Below, in pieces: positions 1 through 8,069 of a stretch of 64,000 nt of DNA; the first letter of the stretch is position 1; each line of letters opens with the position of its first letter. The stretch comes from Oligosphaera ethanolica (GTDB lineage: Bacteria > Verrucomicrobiota > Lentisphaeria > Oligosphaerales > Oligosphaeraceae), in the NCBI RefSeq assembly GCF_030814695.1, contig NZ_JAUSVL010000001.1, positions 2,516,227 through 2,580,226 of the forward strand, given 5' to 3'. The notes under the pieces are model-generated. The model searched no databases. It worked only from the letters and a program-made list of their open reading frames with translations, and had not been told where the DNA came from. A program made the translations under genes and the position numbers.

Positions 1-1161
1 GCCATGGAGAATTTTGCCGTTGGTGCTCTGGGCATCATGCCCTACATTTCGGCATCGATCATTCTGCAGTTGATGACGCCGGTGTTGCCGCAGTTGGAGC
101 GGATGGTCCGCGAGGGCGAGAGCGGCCGGCAGAAATACAATCAGATCATGCGTTACGTCACTTTGGTGATCTGCGTGATTCAGGGCACCATGTTCGCGCT
201 GGCCATGATGCGGCCGGACAAGTTGAATTTGCCCAGTGGCATCAGTGTGGTCAGCAATCCCGGCGTTGGTTTCATCATCTCGACGGTCATCACCCTGACT
301 GCTGGCGCGATGTTCATCATGTGGCTTGGCGAAGTGATCACCGAGAAGGGCATCGGCAACGGCGCGTCCCTGATCATCACCGTGAACATCATTGCTCGGC
401 TCCCCCAGGCTTTGGTCAGCCTCGTCACGCTGGTTTTTGGTGCGGCGGCGACGGGTGGCAGTGAGCTGACAGTCGTGCATCTGCTGTTGCTGGTGGCGAT
501 GTTCTTCCTGGTCTGTGCCGGCGCGGTGGCGTTGACTCAGGGCCAGCGGAAAGTGCCCGTGCGTTATGCTCGGCGCGTAGCCGGCGTGGGCGGTTCGACG
601 ACGGCTCAGACCAGTTACCTACCCTTGCGGGTGAACTACTCGGGCGTCATGCCGATCATCTTTGCGGGGGCGATACTGTCCTTCCCGATGATGCTTCTGC
701 GTTTTCTGCCGAATACGCCGTGGTTCAGCTGGCTGGTGCCGTTTTTCACCTACGGCAGCACGCCTTATCTGCTGCTTTACGGCCTGATGATCCTGGTTTT
801 CTCCTTCTTTTGGGTCGCCAATCAGTTCAATCCCATCCAGATTGCTGATGACCTGCAGAAGCATGGCGGCTACGTCCCGGGCATTCGCCCCGGCCAGCCG
901 ACGGCGGAGTTCCTTGATCATTCGATGACGCGCATCACTCTGGCTGGGGCGATCTTCCTGACCGCTTTGGCGATTTTCCCGATGATCCTCAGCAACGCCA
1001 TGCAGATACCTGGGACCATCGCTCAGTTCTTTGGTGGTACCAGCCTGCTGATCATTGTCGGTGTGTCGTTGGACACCATGCGGCAGATCGAAGGCCATCT
1101 CTTGTCCCGCCATTATGACGGCTTCATGGATAAGGGCCACCTGCGCAGCCGCCGCGGCTGA
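1..1161 (+). CDS. secY: Protein translocase subunit SecY (5' end missing)
   Basis: Central channel subunit of the Sec translocon in the inner membrane; it moves unfolded preproteins out of the cytoplasm and inserts membrane proteins. The frame is already open at base 1, and the first ATG (base 4) falls at the start of what should be TM2 (ALGIMPYISASIILQLM), so some 50-60 N-terminal residues lie outside the window. Visible family signatures: the RKVPVRYARR cytosolic loop followed by LPLRVNYSGVMPIIFA, and the late loop NPIQIADDLQKHGGYVPGIRPG. About 386 codons remain of a family length near 440, with several hydrophobic segments as expected. A strong hairpin terminator follows the stop, so secY ends its transcript here. 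No other family fits. Confidence 0.97.
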   Translation, partial: AMENFAVGALGIMPYISASIILQLMTPVLPQLERMVREGESGRQKYNQIMRYVTLVICVIQGTMFALAMMRPDKLNLPSGISVVSNPGVGFIISTVITLTAGAMFIMWLGEVITEKGIGNGASLIITVNIIARLPQALVSLVTLVFGAAATGGSELTVVHLLLLVAMFFLVCAGAVALTQGQRKVPVRYARRVAGVGGSTTAQTSYLPLRVNYSGVMPIIFAGAILSFPMMLLRFLPNTPWFSWLVPFFTYGSTPYLLLYGLMILVFSFFWVANQFNPIQIADDLQKHGGYVPGIRPGQPTAEFLDHSMTRITLAGAIFLTALAIFPMILSNAMQIPGTIAQFFGGTSLLIIVGVSLDTMRQIEGHLLSRHYDGFMDKGHLRSRRG

Positions 1162-1198
1162 GCAGAGAACGGACGAGACCGACGTTTGCAATACGGAC

Positions 1199-1235
1199 GC
1201 CGTCAGCCAGTAACACGGGCTGACGGCGTTTTTTT
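1199..1235 (+). terminator. Rho-independent terminator after secY
   Basis: A perfect 10-bp stem (GCCGTCAGCC at 1199-1208 pairing with GGCTGACGGC at 1218-1227) with a 9-nt loop, then G and seven T. It lies 38 bases after the secY stop and before the dus gene, so it separates the two transcripts. Confidence 0.93.
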
Positions 1236-1290
1236 CGCCTGCCGCTCAGGGGCCTAGCCGGCCCGGACGCAGGTGCTACGGAACGACACC

Positions 1291-2340
1291 ATGACTCCTA
1301 CGCGAACATATTTTCTAGCGCCGCTGGCCGGTTACAGTGACCTGCCTTTCCGGCGTTGCTGTCGCCGTTTCGGCCTGGTTTACGCGCACACGCCTCTGCT
1401 TGATGCCGGTGCGTTGTTGCATCACGACAGCGAGAATCGGGAGATACTGGCTCGTGGCGACGACGAGCCGTGGCTCGCCGTGCAGCTGATGGGTTGCCGG
1501 CCGGACGACCTGCGCCAGGCCGCCGCCATCCTCAATGACTACCCCTTTGATGCCCTCGATTTCAACATGGGCTGCCCTGTCCGCAAGGTGATGCAGCGCA
1601 ATGCCGGTGCGGCGCTGCTGAAGACGCCGGAGCTCGCTCTGGACTGTGTGCGAGTGCTGCGGGACGTGGTGAAAAAGCCTCTGACCGTCAAGACGCGCAT
1701 TTTGTCCGAAACCGACCCGGATGCCACCGTGCGCTTCTGTCTGGCGTTGCAGGATTGCGGCATCGACGGCTTGACCATCCACGGGCGGCTGCCGCAGCGC
1801 ATTTACGCGGGGCCAGTGGCGATGGCCGTCATCAAGGCCGTGCGCGAGGCCCTGAGCATACCCGTCACTGCCAACGGCGGCATCTTCACGGCAGCCGACG
1901 CCGACGCCCTGGCCACCGGCAGCGGCTGTGACCGCCTCATGGTGGCGCGGGGCGCCATTGGCAATCCCTGGCTGTTCCGCGAGCTCATCCAAGGCCTTGC
2001 CGCTGCGCCGACCCACGCTGAGATCTGCGCCATGCTTCTTCAGCAGGTCGCGGGCATGGTCGAGCTCTATGACGAAGAACGAGCGTTTCTGGCTGGTCGC
2101 AAGATCATCCTCAGCTACCTCTGCGGACGCGGTTACCGGCGGCGCCTGCGCGCGCAGATGGCCATCGTCAAGACCATGGCGGAATTCCTCGCCGTCTTCC
2201 GGCAGATCGAGGCGGAAGGCCCACTGGCCGCCACCGACGGCGTCAGCGATACGCCCGACTTGGCTGGCCACAGATCCGATGTTGAGCAACCGCCCGCCAC
2301 CGATGGCGTCAGCGATACGCCCGACCAACATGTGCCGTAA
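1291..2340 (+). CDS. dus: tRNA-dihydrouridine synthase family protein
   Basis: FMN-dependent enzyme reducing uridine to dihydrouridine in the tRNA D-loop. The N-terminus TYFLAPLAGYSDLPFRR is the Dus FMN-barrel start. DFNMGCPVRKV holds the catalytic cysteine, LTIHGRLP and NGGIF are barrel phosphate- and flavin-site motifs, and MVARGAIGNPWLFREL closes the barrel. A GTG at 1273 extends the frame, but the ATG at 1291 begins exactly at the conserved N-terminus and is preferred; no strong ribosome site is visible for either. The last 40 residues are unlike Dus proteins: they hold the decapeptide ATDGVSDTPD twice, encoded by two 30-bp near-identical repeats. It sits alone between the secY terminator and a repeat-rich gap. 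DusA, B or C subtype cannot be assigned by eye. Confidence 0.93.
   Translation: MTPTRTYFLAPLAGYSDLPFRRCCRRFGLVYAHTPLLDAGALLHHDSENREILARGDDEPWLAVQLMGCRPDDLRQAAAILNDYPFDALDFNMGCPVRKVMQRNAGAALLKTPELALDCVRVLRDVVKKPLTVKTRILSETDPDATVRFCLALQDCGIDGLTIHGRLPQRIYAGPVAMAVIKAVREALSIPVTANGGIFTAADADALATGSGCDRLMVARGAIGNPWLFRELIQGLAAAPTHAEICAMLLQQVAGMVELYDEERAFLAGRKIILSYLCGRGYRRRLRAQMAIVKTMAEFLAVFRQIEAEGPLAATDGVSDTPDLAGHRSDVEQPPATDGVSDTPDQHVP
2230..2325 (+). repeat. 30-bp direct repeat inside the 3' end of dus
   Basis: Two copies (2230-2259 and 2296-2325) differing at one base, 66 bp apart start to start, both in the dus reading frame and both coding ATDGVSDTPD. They extend the protein beyond the normal Dus core. 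Confidence 0.85.
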
Positions 2341-2377
2341 TCGGTAAGCCATTGATAACAGGCTTTCTGCGGTCTTT

Positions 2378-2460
2378 TGTTTTCAGCGCCAAAGGCGCGG
2401 CCTAAGAAAGCCCAGGGCAAGCGCCCGCAGGGCGCGTCGCCCTGGGTAAGAGCCCCATCC
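2378..2460 (-). repeat. Partial, inverted copy of the multi-hairpin repeat
   Basis: On the minus strand this stretch reads as hairpins 2 and 3 of the multi-hairpin element (ACCCAGGGC...GCCCTGGG, then a GCGCC/GGCGC stem) without hairpin 1. It stands head-to-head with the full copy at 2486-2788. Confidence 0.65.
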
Positions 2461-2485
2461 CAAAGGAGCCCTGACGGGGCGACCT

Positions 2486-2788
2486 AAAAGACCTTTGACG
2501 ATGGGTCGCAACGCGCAATACTGCAGCAGGCAATGAGTTCCATTGCCTCTTTGGCTCCAGTCAGCTTCGCCGACTGGGGCCAAAGCGGCCGAGGAACACG
2601 GACAAAAATGGCGCGCTACCCAGGGCGTCGCTCCGCCTGCGGCGTCGCTTGCCCTGGGCTACGATGACAGCGCCCCTCTGGGGCGCTTGCCGCTTCGCGG
2701 CCAGGGAAATGTTGGCCGGCGACAAGGTATGACATGAAAGAGCGTTTGCACTGCAATGTGTAAACGTAATTTGTGAACGGCACCTTAG
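2486..2788 (+). repeat. Multi-hairpin dispersed repeat, copy A
   Basis: One of five copies (others at 6823-7114 minus, 20613-20860, 49332-49584, 60295-60546). Order of parts: a leader ending in ATGAGTTCCATTGCC; hairpin 1 with arms TTTGGCYCCAGTC and GACTGGGGCCAAA around a CAGCTTCGCC-type loop; GAGGAACACGGA; hairpin 2 with outer arms CCCAGGGC and GCCCTGGG; hairpin 3 rich in CGCTTCGCGG; and an AT-richer tail ending near AACGGCACCTTA. Copies A and B also share a 5' extension with GATGGGTCGCAACGCGCAAT. No T-run follows the hairpins and no protein is plausibly encoded. Confidence 0.85.
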
Positions 2789-2949
2789 GAAACAGCCGAC
2801 TAGACTATTGGGAGCGTGCGATGAGCGCCTGAGAAGAGTGAAATTACCGGGGAAAGGGGTTGGCGGACACCCCATGCGTCGAAGTGCGACGACGGGCTGC
2901 TCAGCCGCTAACCTGTAGAGATACGGCCTGCGGCTTCGCAGCCAAATGC

Positions 2950-3240
2950 CTGCGTGAGTCCATGGAGCTGCTGATAATTCGATAGTTTTTGTTCTTGACT
3001 TGGGGTCCACTTCAATGTGCCGTAACAAGTTCCCGTCCACGCTCTTCACATTTACGGCTACCGTGATATAGTATTGCCCCGTTTGTCTGAACACGCACGA
3101 ATCCCAACTGGTCTTGCCGCCAACACGGTAGTCAGTTACATGCGTGGACCAACAGAGCATGCTGTATGATGGCGCACCAGTGAGTCGCTGGCGCGGTTCT
3201 GTATGGCGAGTGACAGAGGTTTCATAGCAGGAAAGCGCTG
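2950..3240 (-). other. Possible decayed coding fragment
   Basis: Between repeat copy A and the oxidoreductase, the minus strand has an open stretch with protein-like composition (for example TGQYYITVAVNVKSVDG and CWSTHVTDY). It resembles a piece of a beta-sandwich or Ig-like protein. The open frame continues at both ends into the neighbouring gene and the repeat, where it is clearly a shadow, so no start or natural stop can be assigned. It may be a remnant of a degraded gene or chance. The stretch 2789-2950 shows nothing recognisable. Confidence 0.2.
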
Positions 3241-3248
3241 AGTTGACA

Positions 3249-4367
3249 ATGAAAAAATTCAAAGTCGGTATTATTGGCTGCGGTCGTATATCGCCCTTCC
3301 ACGGCATGCCCGCGAAATCACAAGAAAACGCCACTGTCGTGGCCTGCTGTGACTTGGACATTGCCAAGGCCAAGGACCGCGCCAAGCTCTTTGGCTGCAA
3401 ACAGGCTTACACTAATTTTGAAGAGATGATCACGAAAGAGAAGCTCGACGTGGTGCACATCTGCCTGCCGCATTATCTGCATTCGCCGGTGGCGGTGCGG
3501 GCCATGGAACTGGGCTGCCATGTGTTGACCGAGAAACCGATGGCCATTTCCATGCAGCAGGCTGAAGACATGGTCGCCGCCTCGAAAAAGAGTGGCAAGA
3601 CCCTGGGCGTGATCTTCCAGAACCGCTATAACGCCGGCTCGCAGCTGCTGAAGAAGTGCATTGAAAATGGCATGCTCGGCAAAATCCGCGCCGCGAAATG
3701 CAATGTGACTTGGTGCCGTACCCCCGAGTATTACACCGGCAGCGACTGGAAGGGCACTTGGGAAATGGAAGGCGGCGGCGCCATCATCGACCAGGCCATC
3801 CACACCATCGACCTCATGTGCTGGCTCCTCGGCTACGGCGACAATGGCAGTAACCTCGATTACGCCGACGTTAGCATCGCCAACCGCGACCATCAGAACA
3901 TGCGCAATACTACCGGCGCTCTCGTCGACGTCGAAGACTGCGCTGACGGCCTCATCGTTTTCAAGGACGGCGTGCGTGCCTCCTTCTGGTGCATGAACTA
4001 CTTCAGCTTTGACGACCAGGTCGAAATCAGCATCAACGGTGAATTGGGCAACGCCAAAATCACGGCCGAAGAGGGCCGCGTGACCCTGTATGACGGCCGC
4101 GAATTCGTCGCCAAGCCCGATCCCTCCGAAATCTTCGATTACGGCGGCGGGCCGTCCTACTGGGGCGCCAGCCACACCAAGCAGATCGACGACTTCTACG
4201 GCGCGCTGGAAAACGGCGAGACGCCCTGGATCAACGGCGAGCTCATTCTCAATACCACCCACAAGATGATCATGGGTCTCTATGAGTCTGGCCGCAATCA
4301 AAAAGTCGTGAAATTCTGCGCCCCTCAGCCGGCTAAGAAGGCCGCCGCGCGCAGCAAGAAAAAATAA
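3249..4367 (+). CDS. Gfo/Idh/MocA-family NAD(P)-dependent oxidoreductase
   Basis: Predicted sugar or cyclitol dehydrogenase of 372 aa. The N-terminal Rossmann fold starts with KVGIIGCGRIS (GxGxxx nucleotide site, residues 5-15); HVLTEKPMA (EKP at 95-97) is the family signature contributing the cofactor and substrate lysine. The second half has the expected alpha/beta domain with GGGAIIDQAIHTIDLMCWLLG, whose DxxxH pattern supplies catalytic residues. A TTG at 3243 is in frame, but ATG 3249 has AGGAAAG upstream and begins the Rossmann strand. The C-terminus carries a lysine/alanine tail (PAKKAAARSKKK) not required by the family. No signal peptide; cytoplasmic. Monocistronic, closed by its own terminator. 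The exact substrate cannot be read from sequence. Confidence 0.93.
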   Translation: MKKFKVGIIGCGRISPFHGMPAKSQENATVVACCDLDIAKAKDRAKLFGCKQAYTNFEEMITKEKLDVVHICLPHYLHSPVAVRAMELGCHVLTEKPMAISMQQAEDMVAASKKSGKTLGVIFQNRYNAGSQLLKKCIENGMLGKIRAAKCNVTWCRTPEYYTGSDWKGTWEMEGGGAIIDQAIHTIDLMCWLLGYGDNGSNLDYADVSIANRDHQNMRNTTGALVDVEDCADGLIVFKDGVRASFWCMNYFSFDDQVEISINGELGNAKITAEEGRVTLYDGREFVAKPDPSEIFDYGGGPSYWGASHTKQIDDFYGALENGETPWINGELILNTTHKMIMGLYESGRNQKVVKFCAPQPAKKAAARSKKK

Positions 4368-4424
4368 GCACCCGAGGCCCCGCCGGGCCAAGGGCGCACG
4401 GGCTTGGCCCGACACTGCATACGG

Positions 4425-4460
4425 AGGACTCAATGGCCCGAGCCATTGAGTCCTTTTTCT
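4425..4460 (+). terminator. Rho-independent terminator after the oxidoreductase
   Basis: Thirteen-base perfect arms (4425-4437 and 4442-4454) with a 4-nt CCGA loop, followed by TTTTCTT. It is 57 bases after the stop at 4367. Confidence 0.93.
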
Positions 4461-4512
4461 TATCAGCACGGCAAGCGCCGCGGCATTTTCGCCAGCAAAG
4501 GAACCCTGAGTC

Positions 4513-5871
4513 ATGCAAATACCCATTCCAGCCGGATTACAGACGCGCATGTGCGTGCTGGGTGACGACGTCCTCAAGGACATCCCCGCCATCTTGCGGC
4601 AGTACTGGCCCGGGAAGACGCCGAAGATCATTGCCGACGCGAATACTTGGGCGGCTGCCGGCCAGGCCGTGCAGGACATTCTCTGCGCCGCTGGCATGGC
4701 GCCGGCCGAGCCGCACATCTACCCGGCGCAGCCGATGCTGCATGGCGACTACCGCCATGTCGTGGCGCTCAAGCCGATTGTTCGCGGCTTGGTGCCGGTG
4801 GCAGTCGGTTCGGGCACGATCAACGACCTGGTGAAGTGTTCAAGCCACGAGGCCGGCACGGGCGGCTATTTATGCGTGGCGACGGCGCCGTCGGTGGACG
4901 GCTACACGTCGTCGGGCGCGGCGCTGGTGGTCGACGGCTTCAAGAAGACTGTGTCCTGCGATGCGCCGCTGGCCATTCTGGCGGACAACGCCGTAGTCAG
5001 CCAAGCGCCAATGCCCATGGTCGCTGCCGGCTACGCCGATTTGGCGGCCAAGATCGTCGCTGGCGCCGACTGGCATATTGCGGATGCCCTGGGCATCACG
5101 CCCCACGACCAGGTGACCTGGGACATGGTGCAGAAGGACCTGCGACAGTGGCTGGGCAATCCCCAGGGCATTCTTGAACGGCAGTCCGAGGCTATGGCCG
5201 GGCTCTTCCTGGGCCTGGCGGCGACGGGTTTTGCCATGCAGTATTACCACGAATCACGGCCGGCTTCCGGCGCTGAACACCTCTTCAGCCATATCTGGGA
5301 AATGGACGAAATCGAGGTGAACGGCGAGGCGCCTTCCCATGGCTTCAAGGTGGCCGTCGGTACGCTCTTGGCCACCGCGCTGATGGACGAGACATTCGCC
5401 TTGAGCGCCGATGCCATGCGCGCCTGCGCCGACGCGGCGCCGGAAGTGTCTCCCGCCGAGCGCCGGGCGCAAATTGACGCCTTGCTGGGCGGCAGTAGCT
5501 TTCATGTCGGCGCCATTGACGTCGCCATCGGCAAGCTTCTTACGGGCGCTGCGCTGCAGGCGCGCCGCCAGCAGATCATTGCTGCTTGGCCGCTCATGCA
5601 GCAGCGCCTGGAGCAGCAGCTCCTACCCTACGCTGAACTGCGCCGGCGCTTCCAGCTGCTGGGCTGTCCGGTCGAGCCGGCGGACATTGGGCTGGACGAA
5701 GCCGAACTGCGCAAGGGCGTCCTCGGCGCCGCCATGATCCGCAATCGCTATACCATCCTCGATTTGCTGTTTGAACTCGGACAGTTTGATGTTATGCTGG
5801 ACAGGGTCATGAGCAAGGGATACTTTACCCGTTGGCTTCCCAAGGCGGAAAATCACCGCCGTGGTTTGTGA
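4513..5871 (+). CDS. araM: sn-glycerol-1-phosphate dehydrogenase (AraM/EgsA family)
   Basis: NAD(P)H-linked reduction of dihydroxyacetone phosphate to sn-glycerol-1-phosphate, the lipid backbone enantiomer typical of archaea; bacterial AraM has the same activity. Fold: iron-containing-alcohol-dehydrogenase-like. Visible motifs: GSGTINDLVK (99-108, nucleotide binding), TAPSVDGYTSS (124-134), and a metal triad from D176 (GYADLAAK), H256 (GAEHLFSH) and H276 (SHGFKVAVG). The C-terminal helical part (RNRYTILDLLFELG) also matches AraM proteins, so 452 aa appears full length. The start is the ATG at 4513; the ribosome site is weak (CAAAGGAACCC upstream). Followed 45 bases later by a DUF4870 gene on the same strand. 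Glycerol dehydrogenase or dehydroquinate synthase relatives are less likely because of the AraM-specific RPASGAEH motif. Confidence 0.9.
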   Translation: MQIPIPAGLQTRMCVLGDDVLKDIPAILRQYWPGKTPKIIADANTWAAAGQAVQDILCAAGMAPAEPHIYPAQPMLHGDYRHVVALKPIVRGLVPVAVGSGTINDLVKCSSHEAGTGGYLCVATAPSVDGYTSSGAALVVDGFKKTVSCDAPLAILADNAVVSQAPMPMVAAGYADLAAKIVAGADWHIADALGITPHDQVTWDMVQKDLRQWLGNPQGILERQSEAMAGLFLGLAATGFAMQYYHESRPASGAEHLFSHIWEMDEIEVNGEAPSHGFKVAVGTLLATALMDETFALSADAMRACADAAPEVSPAERRAQIDALLGGSSFHVGAIDVAIGKLLTGAALQARRQQIIAAWPLMQQRLEQQLLPYAELRRRFQLLGCPVEPADIGLDEAELRKGVLGAAMIRNRYTILDLLFELGQFDVMLDRVMSKGYFTRWLPKAENHRRGL

Positions 5872-5916
5872 GACATAGTGTGTTGGGTGGGTTAACCAAA
5901 CAAAGGAGTACAGGCT

Positions 5917-6291
5917 ATGGAAAACAATGAACAGGGCCCCGTCATCAATCCCGTGGAAAATCCGGCGCCAGCGCCCGTGGAAGTGTCGAATGACGAAAAG
6001 ACGATGGCGATGCTCGCCCACCTGTTGGGAATCTTCACCAGCTTCATCGCGCCATTGATCATCTTTTTGATGAAGAAGGACCAGTCGGCTTTCGTCGCCG
6101 AGGAAAGCAAAGAAGCGCTCAATTTCCAAATTATGATGGCTGTGGTCATCTACGTTGGCGGTTCATTTACTTGTGGCGTGCTGGCGGTAGTGGGCGGCAT
6201 ACTCACCTTGATTTGGGGTATCATGGCTTGCCTCAAAGCCCGCGATGGCATCCATTACAAATACCCTATCAATCTCCGCCTGATCAAATAA
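5917..6291 (+). CDS. DUF4870 (Tic20-like) small membrane protein
   Basis: A 124-aa protein of unknown function. A hydrophilic, proline-rich N-terminus (about 25 aa) is followed by NDEKTMAMLAHLLGIFTSFIAPLIIFLMKKDQSAFVAEESKEALNFQ cut here into its two landmarks: the first hydrophobic hairpin, and the EESKEALNFQ amphipathic segment typical of DUF4870. A second hydrophobic pair (IMMAVVIYVGG to ILTLIWGIMACLKA) and the end motif GIHYKYPINLRLIK follow. The start ATG is well supported by AAAGGAG ten bases upstream. Inner-membrane location is inferred. Possible co-transcription with the upstream AraM gene. Confidence 0.88.
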   Translation: MENNEQGPVINPVENPAPAPVEVSNDEKTMAMLAHLLGIFTSFIAPLIIFLMKKDQSAFVAEESKEALNFQIMMAVVIYVGGSFTCGVLAVVGGILTLIWGIMACLKARDGIHYKYPINLRLIK

Positions 6292-6361
6292 CAACGGTGC
6301 AGGAACGTCCGTGGCGCGCGATTTACCCGCGCTACGAGAAGAGCGGACGGACCCGTCTGCT

Positions 6362-6780
6362 TGATCCGTCGGATCAGCCCGAGTCAATGTGGCGCCCTCC
6401 GGGCGCATGCTCTGGGGGGGCTTTTACCCCGGGTTGCGGCGCCTTCCAGGCGCCTCACCCGGGGATATGCATGGTGCGGCCCTCCGGGCCGAATCTGGGG
6501 CCGGGCGGCGGTGTTTTCGCGAGCCGATCGGACTGATCGGACCGATCAAGTCGGCGATCCGTCGGATCAGTCTGATCCGTCCGAGTAAATGTGGCGCCCT
6601 CCGGGCGCATGCTCTGGGGGGGGGGGCTTTTACCCCGGGTTGCGGCGCCTTCCAGGCGCCTCACCCGGGGATATGCATGGTGCGGCCCTCCGGGCCGAAT
6701 CTGGGGCCGGGCGGCGGTGTTTTCGCGAGCCGATCGGACCGATCGGACCGATCTGACCGATCAAGTCGACGATCCGTCCG
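6362..6780. repeat. Two tandem copies of a roughly 209-bp GC-rich repeat
   Basis: Each unit runs from TGATCCGTC through GTGGCGCCCTCCGGGCGC, a poly-G tract (7 G in copy 1, about 11 in copy 2), a CCCCGGGTTGCGGCGCC hairpin, ATGCATGGTGCGGCCCTCC, and then degenerate GATCGGACC/GATCGGACT words. Copy 1 starts near 6362 and copy 2 near 6571. The open frames here are repeats, not genes; nothing else is seen in 6292-6822. Confidence 0.85.
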
Positions 6781-6822
6781 ATCCGTCGGATATGTCCGCG
6801 ATAATCAGAAAGACGATCGGAC

Positions 6823-7114
6823 CAATGCTCTTAACTTACGATTTCCCTGGCGCCTGTTGTTTCAACCAAAACAGCCTTTTGTCTTCGCGGCATTTTATCG
6901 CCGCGAAGCGGCAGAAGCGCTGAAAGCGCGAAATATGACAGCCCAGGGCAAGCACGCTGAAAGCGTGCGCCGCCCTGGGTAAAACGCCAACTCTGGCCGT
7001 GTTCCTCGGCCTCTTTGGCCCCAGTCGGCGCAGCTGACTGGGGCCAAAGAGGCAATGGAACTCATTGACTGCTGCAGTATTGCGCGTTGCGACCCATCGT
7101 CGAAGGTCTTTTCG
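6823..7114 (-). repeat. Multi-hairpin dispersed repeat, copy B
   Basis: Inverted copy of the element described at 2486-2788, with all three hairpins and the 5' extension shared with copy A. It lies directly downstream of the aldo/keto reductase gene, and its 5' extension ends 12 bases from that gene's stop codon. Confidence 0.88.
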
Positions 7115-7126
7115 GCCGCGTGCAGT

Positions 7127-7978
7127 TCAGAAGCCGATATCGTCGGGGTGGTGGCCGGAATTGCCGAAGACGGGCAGGTCGTCGATGGTGGTCATATCGG
7201 CTTTGGTGATTTCGAAGTCGAAGACGTTCAAGTTGGCGGTGATGCGGGCGGGCGTCACGGACTTCGGAATGGGCAGGATGCCGCGTTGCAGTGCGAAGCG
7301 GATGCAGAGCTGAGCGACGGACTTGCCGTAGTGGCCAGCGATGACGGCGAGATTGGCGTCGTTCAGCAGGCGCCCGCTGCCCAGTGGGCTCCATGCCTGC
7401 ACGAGGATATTGCGGTTTTGGCAGTAGGTGACGACGTTGGGTTGGGTGAAGCCGGGGTTGAATTCGATCTGGTTGACCATCGGCGTCACGGTAGCCGTTT
7501 GGGCGATCACTTCGAGATGATGGGGGTGGAAGTTGCTCACGCCAATGGCGCGGGCTTTGCCGTCGGCGAGGATTTTTTCCATCGCGCGCCAGGTCGCCTG
7601 GTTGATTTCCTCGCAGGAGTCGGGGAACTGCTTGGCGTTGGCGGGCCAGTGGATGAGGAAGAGATCGAGGTAGTCCGTACCGAGTCTCTGCAGGGACTCG
7701 TCGCAGGCGGCCAGAGCCGATTCGTAACCGCGCTGTTTGTTCCAGAGTTTGGTGGTGAGGAAAATTTGTTCGCGGGGGATGCCACTTTCGGCGATAGCGG
7801 CGCCGACTTCGGGTTCATTGCCGTAGGCGGCGGCGGTGTCGATGTGGCGGTAGCCGGCCTTCAGCGCGGCCAGCACGGCGGCGCGGCCAGCGTCGCCCTT
7901 GGCTTGCCAGGTGCCGAAGCCGATACAGGGGATGGTGTTACCGTTGGCCAGAGTGAATGTGTCAGTCGCTGAGTGCAT
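7127..7978 (-). CDS. Aldo/keto reductase
   Basis: NADPH-dependent carbonyl reductase with a TIM-barrel fold, 283 aa. The catalytic tetrad is visible: D47 (HIDTAAAYGNE), Y52, K77 (TTKLWN) and H110 (LFLIHWP). The NADPH motif IPKSVTPARITAN is near the C-terminus, and GVSNF and QIEFNP are family signatures; this resembles the AKR5 group (2,5-diketo-D-gluconate reductase-like). An in-frame ATG 15 bases further upstream (7993) exists, but there GGAG lies within the extra codons, nine bases ahead of the ATG at 7978, so the shorter start is chosen. It is the last of four minus-strand genes, 91 bases after the aldolase. Substrate not determinable. Confidence 0.93.
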   Translation of the reverse strand: MHSATDTFTLANGNTIPCIGFGTWQAKGDAGRAAVLAALKAGYRHIDTAAAYGNEPEVGAAIAESGIPREQIFLTTKLWNKQRGYESALAACDESLQRLGTDYLDLFLIHWPANAKQFPDSCEEINQATWRAMEKILADGKARAIGVSNFHPHHLEVIAQTATVTPMVNQIEFNPGFTQPNVVTYCQNRNILVQAWSPLGSGRLLNDANLAVIAGHYGKSVAQLCIRFALQRGILPIPKSVTPARITANLNVFDFEITKADMTTIDDLPVFGNSGHHPDDIGF

Positions 7979-8069
7979 ATTGCTTAGCTCCATGGAGGTT
8001 CATGTAAACGAGGCCGCGCGGGTCGCGGCCGAGGGAAACAGCAGTTGACGCATAGAGCCGGCGTGGCAC

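Noticed and set aside
2341..3248. tRNA or structured RNA gene in the gap before the oxidoreductase
   Set aside because: No cloverleaf with a T-loop GTTCGA motif could be found; visible hairpins belong to the dispersed repeat.
2561..3400. 279-codon minus-strand frame across repeat copy A and the oxidoreductase start
   Set aside because: Ends are shadows of other features; only the middle (2950-3240) has protein-like composition and was kept as a weak possible remnant.
6389..6982. Open frames of about 70-200 codons over the 209-bp repeats
   Set aside because: They follow the repeat period, duplicate the same Arg/Gly-rich peptides and lack ribosome sites.
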